Below, one piece after another: positions 1 to 11,888 of a stretch of 64,000 bases of DNA. Within the stretch, counting starts at the first letter, position 1, and each line of letters begins with the position of its first letter. Origin of the DNA: Ophiosphaerella korrae. Taxonomy: Eukaryota > Ascomycota > Dothideomycetes > Pleosporales > Phaeosphaeriaceae. The DNA lies in assembly GCA_028456385.1 (NCBI GenBank), contig JALNQF010000046.1:186001-250000 (forward strand), read 5' to 3'. The translations under genes were made by a program, and so were the position numbers. The notes beneath the pieces were generated by a model. It had not been told where the DNA came from. It saw only the letters and a program-made list of their open reading frames with translations, and did no database searches.

Positions 1-1825
1 CTCATCATAGACGGCACGTTGCCGCCATAGAAGGTATCTAGCATTGCCTGCCGCTGTGGCTCGATTAATACGGCTTGTGAAACCCAAGGGCCTGGTTTGA
101 TGCCAAGCTGCTGTTGGCTCATCTATTCAACGGGCACTAGTTGTCCACTGCACCTAAAGCAGCTGCATGGCGGTGTTTAGCTGCTACGGAAGGCTCGAAG
201 CAGGTCAGCATCAGTATTGCGACCCGAAAATCTTAATCTAAACCTGACTAGTTGGGGAGATTTGTAGGGAAAGCCCTTCGATGCATGTTCCTCGATGGGG
301 TTGAGCTATAGGCCAGAGCGTCGAATGAAGAGGACGCATTCTAGCAAACGTGAAACTAGTGTGGCACAAGATCAAGCAAATGCCAGGGCCACACCTCGGC
401 GTTTCGCTAAACGCTATGCATTGTGGCACATGGTAAGCTGTTATCATGCTATACCACCACCTTTGCTGTAATCCCTGATTTCATTGCTCTGCTGAGGACA
501 TTGCATAAATTCACATAGTGTCCTATGACTGGACTTACAAACCAAGGCCAACGAGGATTTTCTTTCGCATTGTTGTAATTATTGAAATCTAAGCGCTGCT
601 GCAGTGTGAAAGGAGCATGATGATGGCTCACAAGTGGCGTTGGGTGGGGCAAGTTTTTCCGTGTCCAGGATGACAAGCGGGATGAAAGGTGAAACGAAGT
701 CTTTTTGGCGAGATTGCTGGCCCGTGTAGGTTTGATATTTGGACTCACGCGGCGTCGCCCCAATGAGCTTTTCTTATTGTTTTCCAAGCCTCGCCGTAAT
801 ATACATAGTCATAGTGCATAGTCGGATAGTCCAGTAGTAGTTCGTTGTTCAGTTTAGTATTGCCGCGTTACAACTCGCCAACGCTATCCAGATATCGACT
901 ATTAAAGTACTCATTGGCCTAGTCTTTTCGTTGAGTAGTACTATTTGTGCTGGTTTTGCTCAATCTCGAATATTAGACATATGCCCCATGACGAATAATG
1001 GTCTGGCCGTCGGTGTGCAAGTAGGCATTTTGGTGGCTGTGGACGCCTCATCAAATTACCGTGTAGACCATTGACTCCGGATGCGCGATCCACCCATGTC
1101 CCGTGTAATCGTGATTGGCAGGGAACGCCTGGTGGTACAGAGTAGGTATGCAGAGGCTTCTCAGCGCAATTTTGAGGCCAACGGAAGTTTGGTGTGATTT
1201 TGAAGAGTGTTAGGTATGCCAGAACGGCTTACTATAAGATGCAGAGGGCCTCGGTCGGCGACAGAACGATGTAAACACTCCCTTGCTTGAAGATGCGTGA
1301 GTTTGAGAGAGTTCGAGGAGCTATTGTAGTTTCTCTTTCTAATTGGCACAACTGTGAGCGCTATATGCCCATCTGAGGCGCCTACCGGTGTGAAAGGCAA
1401 GGGAGTTGGTGTCTCTCTTCCTTCTTTAGTGGCCTAGCTATTCCTTGCCGCGGTGGTTGGACACCTCAGACTGCATGTAAGAATAGAATCGGAAAGATAA
1501 CAGGAAGCTATGTATTTAGCCAAATACTGTACAGCCAACAACTTTCACTGAGATTTGGCGTGTCTCAGTTGTGGTGGTGGTGTAGTTGACTGACTGTTGC
1601 TGACCAATACTCTGCTCTGCTCCGCTCCGATACGACCTTATTATACCCCACGGGGACTGGAGTGAGTTATTCCATGAGAACACTCTCCGCCGGCATTAAA
1701 ACATTGTACCAGAGAAGATTCACGGCGCATCATAAACTTAGGCTAAACCCATATCGAATTAAGACCGTGATAGGACCCAGCAGTCTCTACGATTTGGATG
1801 AGCTTGGCCCCACAAGAGTCTCGCC
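1..1825. other. Intergenic, no gene supported
   Basis: Only short ORFs without family likeness or a coherent exon structure occur here. The longest (449-787, minus, 112 codons) is basic and low in complexity, and I do not call it. The last 150 bases lead into the Zn2Cys6 regulator that starts at 1826. Confidence 0.5.
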
Positions 1826-3653
1826 ATGGGAATAAAAGGGTGCTGGACTTGTAGAGGTAAACATCATCAAGAGTGGATAAGCCGCCATACAAACGTTAAT
1901 GGGCTAATTTCTACTTAGAGCGCAAAGTTCGATGTGACTCTCAGTGGCCGAGATGTGGCAACTGCACGAAGGCAGGGCGCGTCTGCCAAGGCTATGGCAT
2001 CCAGCTGTCCTGGCCTCGAGATGGGGACAGAAAAAGAGCAATCATTTCGCGAGATACACGCCGCGTAGTAAATAATTTTCATCCAAATGCCAAGAGGTTC
2101 TTGAATTTATTTTCCTGGGACATATCGCTATCGGAGGAGCTAGACAACGGAAGGATCTCTGGTAAAAATTACCTCTGATACACTGCCAAGCCGCTTGGTA
2201 CTAACGGTAGTTACCTATAGCTCGTTACCTTCGTACCATGAAGTTCCCTCGTCCGAACTATCTATCGCCCACCGCCATAAACTTAGAAGAGTCGCATTTA
2301 CTGGGGTTCTGTATGTAGGGTGACTCTCTAGACCCTAATCATCCTACTGATCAAAACATTCCAGTCAACGAATCGAGATCACTGATACTAGGACCAACCG
2401 ACCAGGAGGTGTTGGCACAATTTATCTTGAGAATTGCCTTCTCAGGTCCATCCGATGCGACCAATCCAGTCCTACAAGGCGTGTTTGCTCTCGCATCACT
2501 ACAGCTTCACGGTAGCTTGAAGAGTTTTCGCTACAAGTATCTTGTCATGTCATCGGTTAAAGAGCCAATCAACTGGCCTGACGAGAAGACGCTGCTTCAG
2601 AACTTAATAGCAATGATGCTTTTGTATCATTACGAGGTAGTATAACCCGGTCCACATAGTCTTGCCATGGTCGGCTAATAATCACAGCTCTCACTCGAAT
2701 CAGACTCCAAAGGGAGCTGGGTAACATTTCTATGCGCAGTGAAAAGGATTATCAACACGTCACCAGCAATTCACAAGCTTGTGCGGCAAGAATATTCGGT
2801 CTTCCTTGATTGGATTTATTATCACGAGGCCCTTGCAGAGTTCACAGTCAGGCATTGGGCCGTACCTTATGAAGGTTGCGGCTTTGCTCCAATAGCAAGA
2901 TCACCCAGAGCAATCGAGGGAGGCGATTCAAAGGTAAATGGAAGCCTTTTGTACATTCTTCGACATCATCTAACATTGCGGTAGGTAGAGGAGAACATCG
3001 GCTGTCCAACTGATGTGCTCCAGCTCGTTGTACATACATGTAGACGGGCTATAGTCGCGAATACCTCCGACACGAATTATACGAATGCTGAAATAGAGCG
3101 CACGAAGGTGCTGGAACAGAACATTTCTAGGGCGGTGGGAGATTATGGCCCCATTCACGCGCAACCTGCGACACCGATAGACCGGAGTACCATAGTCTCC
3201 GACCTTCATCGAATCGCGTCTTTGATATATGTCAAACGGGCAGTCCATTGCGTTTCAGGAACAGAATTCCGTCATAGACGACTTGTGAGAGAAGGAATAT
3301 TGCTGTTGACCGACATGAGGACATACCAGAACGCGTGGCCATTGCTCATTATCGCCTGCAAAGCAGTTGACGATGACCAGCGCCTTGCTATCCTAGACGT
3401 CTTTGAACAAAGTCGGCAGGATCGAAGACGAAGATCAAGCCACATTCATTTTATTCAGCATTTGGTTGAGGCTGTCTGGAACCAGCATGATCTCAATGCG
3501 GAGAACCAAGTCGATTATCTAACTATTTTCAATGCGGTTGTTGGTGGAGTTCCATTTATGCCACTATTTGCCTTAGTTCACGTCTTGGCCCCATCACTTC
3601 CATCCACTGTTCTGATATTCTATCAAGATAGATCCATTCAGCTTCTAAATTAG
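1826..3653 (+). CDS. Zn2Cys6 transcription factor with fungal-specific domain
   Basis: Predicted nuclear DNA-binding regulator. The start ATG at 1826 opens a classical binuclear zinc cluster at residues 6-33 with spacing CX2CX6CX6CX2CX6C, split by an intron at about 1857-1918 that falls after Cys9-Arg10. A basic stretch (DGDRKR) follows. Several more short introns are needed, near 2162-2219, around 2317-2364 and at 2935-2989. At the last one, GAT TCA AAG joins to GTA GAG GAG in frame. The C-terminal exon (to the stop at 3651-3653) has the helical pattern of the fungal transcription factor family 2 regulatory region, with a GILLLTDMRTYQNAWPLLI segment and a later RRSSHIHFIQHLV segment. No target can be read from sequence. 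The neighbouring short-chain dehydrogenase ends 71 bp away, tail to tail. Middle exon limits are uncertain. Confidence 0.75.
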
Positions 3654-3724
3654 AACCATTCATTATCATTTCCATGATGCGTCAGAAATTTCCCACTGTT
3701 CGCTTCCGTTAAGTTCTGAATCAC

Positions 3725-4740
3725 CTAAAGCATAGCGGTGACTGATTCATCTACCGGAATCGGTCCATTGACGCTTGGGTCGATCTTGTGAAAGGCACTT
3801 AGTATGAATTTGCGTATCTCCGGGTCGCCTGTGACTGCCTGAGCTGTTCTGAAGTCAGTCATCTGTGCCGATACAATTCGCCTAGCGTATTAACTGACCA
3901 GCATCTGTGTTTACCTATCCTGGACTCATAGACAGTGTCTTGATGCCGTCTTGGGCTAATTCAATGCCGAACTTGGTGGTGACCATGTTCATGCCAGCCT
4001 TGCTAATAGAATATCCTAGCAGCGTAGGTAGGCCAGCGATACGAGTGAACTCAACGTTGCCACTCTGGCTGGAAATGAATATGATCTTCTTCTCTTTGCC
4101 GTTACGAACGAGATCGACGAAGGAGTTGATGACGTAGATGTTGCTGAACAGGTTGTTTTTGAGCTGGATGCAGTCAACTTTTGCTGTTATCACTCATGTG
4201 CTAGCTGAAGGATCATACGTTCTCATTAATCTCCTTCTCCAGGGCTTTTTCCTTGCCACGGCTGCATTGTGTCAGCAATTTGAACTCTCAAGCGTATTAG
4301 GTCCGTCCACTCACAAGGCGCTTGGCGGTAGCGTGCTGGTATCTGGCCCTGCGAAGCCAGCATTGAGAATCAAGACATCAAGCGAACCGCCCGTGACTTT
4401 AGAGACTTCAGCGGCAGCCTGATCCAACTTCCTCGGGTCAGAGATATCGGTCACTATAATATGGATATTTTTGCGTTTTGCAGCAAGCTCTTCAAGCGGA
4501 CCAGCAGTTCCTCGGCTTCGAATGAGGGCAAACACTTGGTTCTTCGGATCGACAGACTTTGGCGGCGCAGTTAGTGGCAGGCCTTTGCCATGACTACGAT
4601 TGTAGCGGTAGACTTACAAGATTATCGGCGAAGCTGAACTGCAAAGATGATCTTATTAGCATTTGAGGATGTGGCTGTGTTGATCTGGGGAAGCTGACGC
4701 CAATGCCTCGCGTCGCGCCCGTGACGGCCCAGGACACCAT
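3725..4740 (-). pseudogene. Short-chain dehydrogenase/reductase with in-frame stop
   Basis: NAD(P)-dependent oxidoreductase of the classical SDR fold. ATG at 4738-4740 opens MVSWAVTGATRGIG, the TGxxxGxG cofactor loop. Exons of 42 nt and 21 nt follow before the main exon at 4556. Further on come an LNAGFAG segment (NAG motif) and S-S-Q-S-G with YSISK (catalytic Ser, Tyr and Lys). The expected SPGW ending of strand beta-6 reads SPG-TAG at 3918-3920, directly before a good donor (GTAAAC). The reading frame resumes after a 51-nt intron as MTDFRTAQAVTGDPEIRKF, typical of this family, and ends at 3725. So TGG probably became TAG. The exon junction near 4215 also does not join in phase with canonical sites. 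Both point to a decaying gene, although a sequencing error or unusual splicing would also explain them. Confidence 0.65.
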
Positions 4741-5051
4741 TTTCAGTCGTAGATATTAGGCAGCGATAAATGATCGGTATAGGATGTTGAAGAGGGTTAG
4801 ATAATATGGATCGTTTTACTTGGTTCGTTTGGTTGTGGTGATGCATCAACAGAAGGGGACGCTGTCGCATCCTCTTATACCCATCGCAGGACACATCGCG
4901 ATGTGCCATCTGGTCAAGTATACTATAATCACTGGAAAGTATTTGCGAAGTAATATTAATAATTCATGTTTGGAGTGTTCGTCAATACTGTCATCAGCGG
5001 ATGCCAGTAGAACTATGTAATGCGAGGCAACTTTCTCCGAGCAAGATTACC
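4741..5051. other. Upstream region of the SDR gene
   Basis: No gene seen. The stretch separates the SDR start from the inverted-repeat element and probably holds the SDR promoter. Confidence 0.4.
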
Positions 5052-5266
5052 GCGCGTAATGCACGTGTTCGTGTGATGCACGCTTTTTACTTAAGAAAAC
5101 CAGGAGGTTTAATGTAGTATAACTCTACTAATATTTAATATTACTAATACTTAAGTAAATAACTTTATAATAAAAAAGTATATATATTAGTAGAGTTATA
5201 CTACATTAAACCTCCTGGTTTTCTTAAGTAAAAAGCGTGCATCACACGAACACGTGCATTACGCGC
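5052..5266. mobile_element. MITE-like perfect inverted repeat, 83-bp arms
   Basis: The left arm (5052-5134) and right arm (5184-5266) are exact reverse complements over 83 bases, separated by a 49-bp AT-rich spacer (5135-5183). The arms start GCGCGTAATGCACGTG. The trinucleotide ACC flanks both sides (5049-5051 and 5267-5269), which fits a 3-bp target-site duplication as made by some DNA transposons. There is no coding capacity. Perfect arms suggest recent formation or insertion. A transcript across it would fold into a long hairpin. The family is unknown, and the 3-bp duplication could be chance. Confidence 0.7.
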
Positions 5267-6641
5267 ACCAGACACGGTAAGTCGAGGCTGGGCCGAGTGA
5301 ACTTTTGAAATCCAACCTCCCCGTCCAACACTCTATTAGGAAAAGACCACGCTCTAGAGGCAGACCCCTAGAATATGGTGCAAGCCCCGCCCGAACAACC
5401 CTTTTCTATAGTGATTAGCGGCAGTACGCCCAGTGGCTTAAAAGTCAGGTGATTTAACAGGAAGCGCAGCCGGAAGGATGGAGACGTGCGATCACAGCGC
5501 AAACCTCGCGCGGTCCTGAGAGCCTCTCGTCTCTTCGTTCCTCAAGGCACGGTACAGACTGTGGCGGCACAGACTGTGGCAGAGTTTTTCGGGGGTGCGA
5601 AGGTGCGAAGCCCTAGAGACCTTTCGTTCCTCAAGGCACATGCGAAAGCAACATGTGATGCAAAACTGGCGGGTAAAAGTTGGGCAAATATGGCCTTGAA
5701 TCGTAAGAGACAAAGTTATGGAGCTGGTGTGGCTGTGGGCCTAGACCATGGTCAAGTATGCACAACGCAGTATGTTGTGCAGGAGGCTGGGCGACAACGA
5801 CGAAAGAGGTGGCAGCTGTAATGTTGGTTGCGAGAGCGATGTCGAGATAGTTGAGATGGTGTTGTGACGGTGAAGGATTGCATGCATTGCACTTGTGCAA
5901 GTGGTGTTGATCAGTCATGTCACAGCAAACCTTGATTTCCTAGATAGCCTAGGCTCCTGAAACGGCAATGGGATGACATCAACAGGCCAATTGAGATGGT
6001 ACAAGTAACAGAGCCGATTGTTTTTGCTTGTGCGCGGTGCCCAAGGGGTTAGTGCTAGGCTTGTTGATGAACCATCCGTCCCCCATTTGACAATTTTGCT
6101 CGCTTCCCTGGCTGCTTCTTCGGCTACCTACTCGCCGAGTGAAGTGGCACTGTGGCAGCACGCGACAAGCCGGCGCCAACACCAGGTCGAAACTGCGTTG
6201 GTGAAGGCAACACAGCCACAGCGGGCATGCCGTGGTACGACAGGCCCAAACCGAGGACGATTACAGAGTGAAATTACGCGGACACTAGGTGTTGTTGTGG
6301 TGTTTGGTGCGAGTCCAGACGCTGCGACGGGATTGCATGTGAGGGAGCTGAGGGCAAGACTGGTTGCGCCAATCGAGGGCGACGGCTAGCGCATCTGGCG
6401 CGTCTCTAGCGCCATCAGCCAAGCCAGTTGATGTGCAGCTCTTTCGATGGGCGACAGGGAATACACGTCATTACGACGGGGAAAGCCGCCAGCACTTGAA
6501 GCTGCAACATCCTTTGTCGAAATTGTTATGCACGCTGCCAGCCAGCGAGCCCTTCTGCTCCTCGTGCCGCACTCCATCTCCATCGCCAATTGATCCATCC
6601 TCTCCATCTCCACGCTCAGGCCGACTACACAGCCGCCCATC
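5267..6641. other. Intergenic with short direct repeats; upstream of the channel gene
   Basis: No convincing gene. A 17-bp direct repeat (TTCGTTCCTCAAGGCAC) occurs at 5534-5550 and 5623-5639. A 15-bp unit containing ACAGACTGTGGC is repeated twice in tandem near 5556-5583. Open frames at 5486-5821, 6018-6389 and 6364-6678 lack any family likeness. The last 60 bases are CT-rich and precede the ATG at 6642, as is common in fungal promoters or leaders. Confidence 0.45.
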
Positions 6642-9359
6642 ATGTCGTCTACCGTATGTTTACATGCGCGTGCACTAATCACACTGTAATTTCTGCTAAT
6701 TGTGTATCGCAGGGCGGCGAGCAGGGCAAGGCGCGAGATGCCCCTGCCTCGCTCTCTTCTATGATATCGACTCTCGTCCCTGCTGCAATTCTCGCCGGCG
6801 CCTTTATTGTCGCCTTCTTCATCGCGCGCAAATACTTCCGCAGGGTGTACGCGCCGCGAACCTACCTCGACCATCTGGGCGAGCAGCGCCAGACGCCAGC
6901 GCCCAGTCCTGGCTTCTTTGGCTGGATAAAGGACTTCAGACATCTCGACGACAAGTTCATTCTCGATCACCAGTCCATCGATGGATATCTTTTTGTTCGC
7001 TTCTTCAAAGTCATCGTTGCCATCAGTTTCCTGGGATGTCTCATCACGTGGCCCGTCCTGTTCCCAGTCAATGCCACTGGTGGTCAGGGACAGAAGCAGC
7101 TCGACATACTTTCCATGAGCAATGTCAACCAGGAACCGCCAAAGAACGTCAATCGTTACTATGCCCATGCCCTCATCTCCTTCATCTTCATCAGCCTTAT
7201 TCTGGTCATTATTGCGCGCGAGTCCTTCTATGTCGTCAACATGCGCCAGGCATACCGCCGTTCGCCCTGGGGTGCCAGTCGTCTGTCCTCGCGCACCATT
7301 CTCTTCACCAATGTGCCTAAGACCCTCTCACAGGCTACTCTATTTGAGATGTTTCCTGGCGTCAAACACGCTTGGGTCGCCTCCAACACCAAGAAGCTCG
7401 ACAAGCTGGTCGAGGACCGTGACGACACTGCCACAAAGCTCGAGACTGCAGAGGTTCAACTTATAACCGATGCCAACCAGAACAGGTTGAAGGCCGAGAA
7501 GAACAAGAAGCATTTCGTTGCAAGCGATGTCGCCGACGGCTCCAAGTGGATCAACCCTAAGAAGCGTCCAACTCACAAGCTCAAGTTTCTGATTGGCAAG
7601 AAGGTCGATACCATTGAATACAGCCGATCGCATCTAGCTGAGCTTGTTCCCAAGATCACCCAAGAGCAAGATAAACACTGGAACGGCGAGGCCGATCTGG
7701 TTGGTGCAGTCTTCCTCGAGTTCGATACACAACGACACGCACAGGACGCCTGGCAAATGATGCAGAATAGAAAGACCAAGCCCAACTCCAAGCTGCATGC
7801 CCAACAACTAGGCGTCTTGCCTCAGGAGGTTGTTTGGGGCAACTTGCGCATCAAGCCTGCTGAGCACCTTGTTCGATGGGCTGGTGCAACTGCTTTCATC
7901 TCTGTCATGATCATCTTCTTCGCAGTTCCAGTCGCCTTTGTCGGTGTAATTTCCAACATCAATTACCTTACGGATAGATTTTCTTGGCTACAATGGATTA
8001 ACAGTATTCCTCAAGTTATTCTTGGCGTTGTCACTGGTCTTCTGCCTGCTGTAATGCTTGCCGTCCTGATGGCCCTGGTTCCCATTATTTGCCGTCTCAT
8101 GGCCAAGCTAGCTGGCTATGGTAAGTTCTTGATTGCACTGCATTACAATACGCTGAAGCTAATACTGTGCAGTCACATACAGTCAAATTGAGCTCAAGTG
8201 CCAGTCTTGGTACTTCGCCTTCCAGGTCGTCCAAGTCTTCCTTATCACTACTATGTCTAGTGCCGTCACCTCTGTCATCGATTCAGTTCTGAAGAACCCC
8301 GGTAGCGTCCTCGGCTTGCTTGCAACAAACCTGCCAAAGGCCTCTAATTTCTACATCAGCTACTTCATTTTGTTGGGTCTAGCTTCTGCTGCCGGCACTC
8401 TACTCAATATCGGAGGCTTCGTTGTAGTTGTCCTTCTAGGTCGTGTTCTTCCAGGCAAAACCCCTCGTAAGATCTTCGAGAACCTCACCAAGCTATCCGC
8501 ACCCGCGTGGGGATCTGAGTTTCCCAAATGGGTCAACTTGGCTGTGATCGCCGTAACTTACTCTGGAATTGCTCCTCTCATCCTCGGCTTCGCGACTGTG
8601 GGTTTCAGCCTGATGTATGTTGCTTTCAAGTACAACTTCCTCTATGTCTACGAAACCGACATCGACACCAAGGGCGCTGCCTATCAGAAAGCGTTGAAGC
8701 AACTGCTCACTGGTTGCTACCTTTCCGAAATCTGCTTGATCGGTCTGTTTGCTATCTCGACCGGCAACAACAGGTATTCCGCTGGCCCACTGGCAATTAT
8801 GTGTCTGCTACTTCTCCTCACTGTGGTCTTCCAATTTACTCTTGGCAAAGCCCTCACTAACGAAGAGGCTCGACTTGCCTACACTGATCCAACACCCACC
8901 AACGGCCACCATGAGGCTGGACTCGACGGCGCAGAGGCCGAGAAGGTTGCCTCCGACCAAAATGCCCAAACCTCCGGACACGCTGGACACGCTCCACGCG
9001 CGTCTCGCATCCCCCTCTTCCTTCGCAAGATCATCAACCCGGAGCGCAACTCAATCCACGCTCTGTCAGCCTCTCTCGACCAATTCTACCACCGCCCTCA
9101 GGAGCCCCTCCCCATCGAGATCCAGAAGCGCGCTTTCTTCAATCCCTCCGTCACTTCGCCAACGCCCGTCGTCTGGATTGTCCACGATGACATGGGCATT
9201 AGCGAACGCGAGATTAGAGACACAAAGAAAGCTGTGCCCACACTACACATCACCGATGAACAAGCCATCTTCAACGAGAAGGGTAAGGTCTACTGGAAGG
9301 GCGTAGAAGATGGCAAGGCGCGCGAAGCCCCCGTCTTCGACGAGCGCATCATGTACTAA
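6642..9359 (+). CDS. CSC1/OSCA-type stress-gated cation channel (DUF221 family)
   Basis: Predicted plasma- or endo-membrane mechanosensitive or osmosensitive, calcium-permeable cation channel of 868 aa. Three exons: 6642-6653 (MSST), 6713-8120 and 8173-9359. Both introns are canonical GT-AG (59 and 52 nt) and the total length is in frame. The N-terminal segment has a TM helix around LVPAAILAGAFIVAFFIARK, a conserved RxYAPRTYL stretch, and two further TMs with TWPVLFPVNATGG (RSN1_TM). A cytosolic region of about 170 aa rich in K/E follows (PHM7_cyt), with the FTNVPK motif. The C-terminal half carries the RSN1_7TM helices starting near AFISVMIIFFAVPVAFVG. The tail is polar and charged, ending EAPVFDERIMY. 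Length and domain order match fungal family members. It stands alone and shows nothing odd. Confidence 0.92.
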
Positions 9360-9601
9360 GTCGACTCTATTCTCCCACATGTGGAAGTCCTCCTTCCCCA
9401 GGCTGTTTCACCAGCCATGGATACCACCTGACTTATGGTATTCCGCGATTCCATTTTTGCGTAATTAAACAACATACCCAATTATATTTCGGAACATGCT
9501 GCTTCATGATGTACGATTCTACCTCTATAGTAATGAACCACACACTTTACGCCATCTCCCTTTGCCATATACCTTATGACTTACTTCGCCCCATTCTCCC
9601 G

Positions 9602-9901
9602 CTACGTCACACCCCCAATAACATTCCCCCGCACCGAGTCATCCCCCCCGTGACGCCGCGCATAGCTCTCCCGCGCGTAATTAGCGCTCCCGCCCGTCCC
9701 GTATTCCACGGTGCTGCCGGGGAACTTTGACAGCGCGGCTTCGTCGATGCCGGAGGTTTAGGCTGGGAAGGGAAGAGGCGTACTAAAATCGCTGGCGCCG
9801 AATTTGCCGTCGTGGCCTCGTTTTGCGGACATTGGGTTCAGATCGCGTTCAGCTTCTTGGGAAAGTTTCAGGGAGGTTGTGTTTTTGTACTCGGTGGACA
9901 T
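9602..9901 (-). pseudogene. Small hypothetical protein with internal stop
   Basis: An ATG at 9899-9901 opens MSTEYKNTTSLKLSQEAERDL, and a single frame runs to the stop at 9602-9604 (100 codons), except for one TAA at 9758-9760. The sequence after the stop continues in the same frame with coherent composition (SGIDEAALSKFPGSTVEYG, then NYARESYARRHGGDD). This suggests a small hydrophilic protein in which a CAA codon became TAA. No domain is recognised. A 21-nt GT...AG stretch next to the stop is too short for an intron and would not remove the stop. It could also be two unrelated frames, but the continuity argues against that. Confidence 0.4.
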
Positions 9902-10609
9902 GGTTGGAGTAATGTAGGTTGGTGTGTGAAGATGGACGGTTTGAGGTTGTGGCAGAGCTTATGATAGTTCATGGGTGTTATTTGAGGAACGGAGGATTAA
10001 AACAACAGAAAGACCTTTTGACGGGCTGTTTTGTAGTGATGACGATGGGTGAGGAGAATTGATGTAGGGACGGGTGATGCCAAGAAGACCTCATGGATGA
10101 GGTGCACCGGTGCATCAACGACATCACTAATAAGGTTTGGCTCAATAGGGTATATATGTGAGAGATTTTGGAAGCCAAAGTTTTGGCATATAGGTTGCGG
10201 GTTGTATTTGGTGTGATGGTCGTGGTGTTTTGCTGCATGATACGCTAGTTCTAAAAAGTGATTCTCGATCATCCATGGGCAAAAAAATATTTTGTATACA
10301 AGAAATGATATATATATATATATATATGACTAGGATAAGAGTTTTAACGCAATTGTAGATAGGCGTATGAAAAATTAGAAGGAAACTTGCTTGAAGAAAT
10401 CCCAAATTCTTGAACATGAAACTGGTGTTTCATTAAATGCCTCTGGTCCCATATACATTATTTATATTGAATTTTACTGATACCATGCCTTTCAACAGCG
10501 AATCTATTCTCATTGTCTGAAAAGCTATCTACTCTCTAATTCGCTAACTACGCCATGACTGAACCTAGGGTGTGATGGAAGCCATCCTCACGATTCTCGT
10601 AGTAAACCT
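9902..10609. other. Intergenic with TA microsatellite
   Basis: AT-rich, no gene supported. A TA dinucleotide run lies at about 10308-10327. The right end abuts the stop of the first cluster hydrolase. Confidence 0.5.
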
Positions 10610-11596
10610 TTATAAATGGCCTGGCCAAAACCTGCTCTGATTACTTTCTGCCCATCCTTTGTCATGCGCAACCACAACTTCAACATCTACTGGCCCACCG
10701 CCCTCTTCATGCACATTCCCCTTCCTCAGCAACTGCGCAGCTCGTTTGACCGTTTTCACAGCTTCATCCGTATCCGCATGAACGCTTCTCAAGCTCCCAT
10801 TACCATCATCATACAAGGCAATACCTTTCTCGCCACTTAAGATTCTCGGATCATGACAGCAGTCGCCGCCGAGGTACACCCATTTCCCGGGCGCAATACG
10901 AGCCAGGAGATTCACATGGCCAAGCAGATGCCCCGGTGAATCAATAGCGTACAGCGACCCATCGCCGTAGAAATCGATAGCAGCAGGGAATTTGCCGAGG
11001 GGCTGCCATGCATGTGAAGTCTGACGGGCAGAAGCCCTCGCTAGATCTTCCTTGCGAATAGGAGCAAGTTCGCGCGTCCGGTCATGGGGTAGTTCATCGT
11101 GGTTGAAGAGCTCGGCTGGGTAGTGTGGGCCGCCGCCATGGGCAAAGAGGTGCATTGTTCCACTGCCCACGACAAATTCTGAGTTGGGGAAGTCGGTTGG
11201 TGTACCGACATGATCCCAATGGACATGGCTTAGGATGACTGTGTCCACGTCTTTTGGGTCGAGCCCACCTTTGAGTAAGCTTTCGGCTACGTCTGGACTT
11301 ACGGTGGTTGGCTGGCGTTGGGCAATGTGATGCTGTTGTGGTTTTGTGTAGCCTGAGAAGTCGCGCTTGAGGCCCAAGTCAAAGACTAGTTTATCGGTGC
11401 CCGAGGGATGAATAGTGGACGGGTGCTGAACAATGAATGCTAGCGATGGAACTGTAGCGCGTTTCTCTGAGTCAGCGTCTGTTACGAAGAGCTTCTCAGG
11501 TAGGGTCAAGTAACCAGCCTGAAGGGCTGAGATTGTGACATAGACCTGTTTCGGGGAAGGGGCAGGGAATATAACGGTGTCCTCAGTCAACCTCAT
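10610..11596 (-). CDS. Metallo-beta-lactamase-fold hydrolase 1 (lactonase-like)
   Basis: Predicted zinc hydrolase of 328 aa, intronless. The ATG at 11596 (MRLTEDTVIF) is preferred to the upstream in-frame codons because family likeness begins soon after it. The metal motif HxHxDH is complete: SHVHWDHVG at residues 123-131 (His124, His126, Asp128, His129). Later ligands are in SPGHLLGHVN, GGDCCHDPRI and VVAHD. The fold and the DxGxK stretch recall N-acyl-homoserine-lactonase-like MBL enzymes, which open lactone rings; the true substrate is unknown. It shares a 292-bp divergent promoter with the alcohol dehydrogenase and has a diverged paralogue 7 kb away. By eye the two share about half their residues around the metal motif. 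It forms the left edge of the metabolic cluster. Confidence 0.85.
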   Translation of the reverse strand: MRLTEDTVIFPAPSPKQVYVTISALQAGYLTLPEKLFVTDADSEKRATVPSLAFIVQHPSTIHPSGTDKLVFDLGLKRDFSGYTKPQQHHIAQRQPTTVSPDVAESLLKGGLDPKDVDTVILSHVHWDHVGTPTDFPNSEFVVGSGTMHLFAHGGGPHYPAELFNHDELPHDRTRELAPIRKEDLARASARQTSHAWQPLGKFPAAIDFYGDGSLYAIDSPGHLLGHVNLLARIAPGKWVYLGGDCCHDPRILSGEKGIALYDDGNGSLRSVHADTDEAVKTVKRAAQLLRKGNVHEEGGGPVDVEVVVAHDKGWAESNQSRFWPGHL

Positions 11597-11888
11597 CGTA
11601 GCTTCGGGTAATTTATTATTGATGTGGGTTTGAGGATACCGAGGTGATGGGAGTTTGAAGAAAAGTCGTGGTACAAGAACCGCTGTTTTCACACTTTGAG
11701 CAGACTCTTGGATGTTGTAGTAATTTGGAGAACACCCAATGCGAGTATCACTGGAATGCCCCACCCTAGCAGCTGCATACCCCGCTGCGGGGTTATCTTG
11801 TCATATTGGTGTAAATAAATAGTATAATGAACGCCGTTAGCGATTTGTATCTCTCGCTGCCTTTGATCGATTTGAACATTCCTCAAAA
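11597..11888. promoter_or_regulatory. Divergent promoter with GC-box inverted repeat
   Basis: This region lies between the divergent MBL 1 and ADH starts. It contains CCCCGCTGCGGGG at 11780-11792, an inverted repeat of CCCCGC around one central base, 97 bp before the ADH ATG. A further CCCCAC (reverse GTGGGG) lies at 11759-11764. All three match the CreA-type consensus SYGGRG. They may bind the cluster regulator, whose fingers resemble CreA, or CreA itself. Confidence 0.55.

Noticed and set aside
6386..7168. 260-codon minus-strand frame opposite the CSC1 gene start
   Set aside because: It lies antisense to a well-supported channel gene, has no family likeness and overlaps its promoter and first exons.
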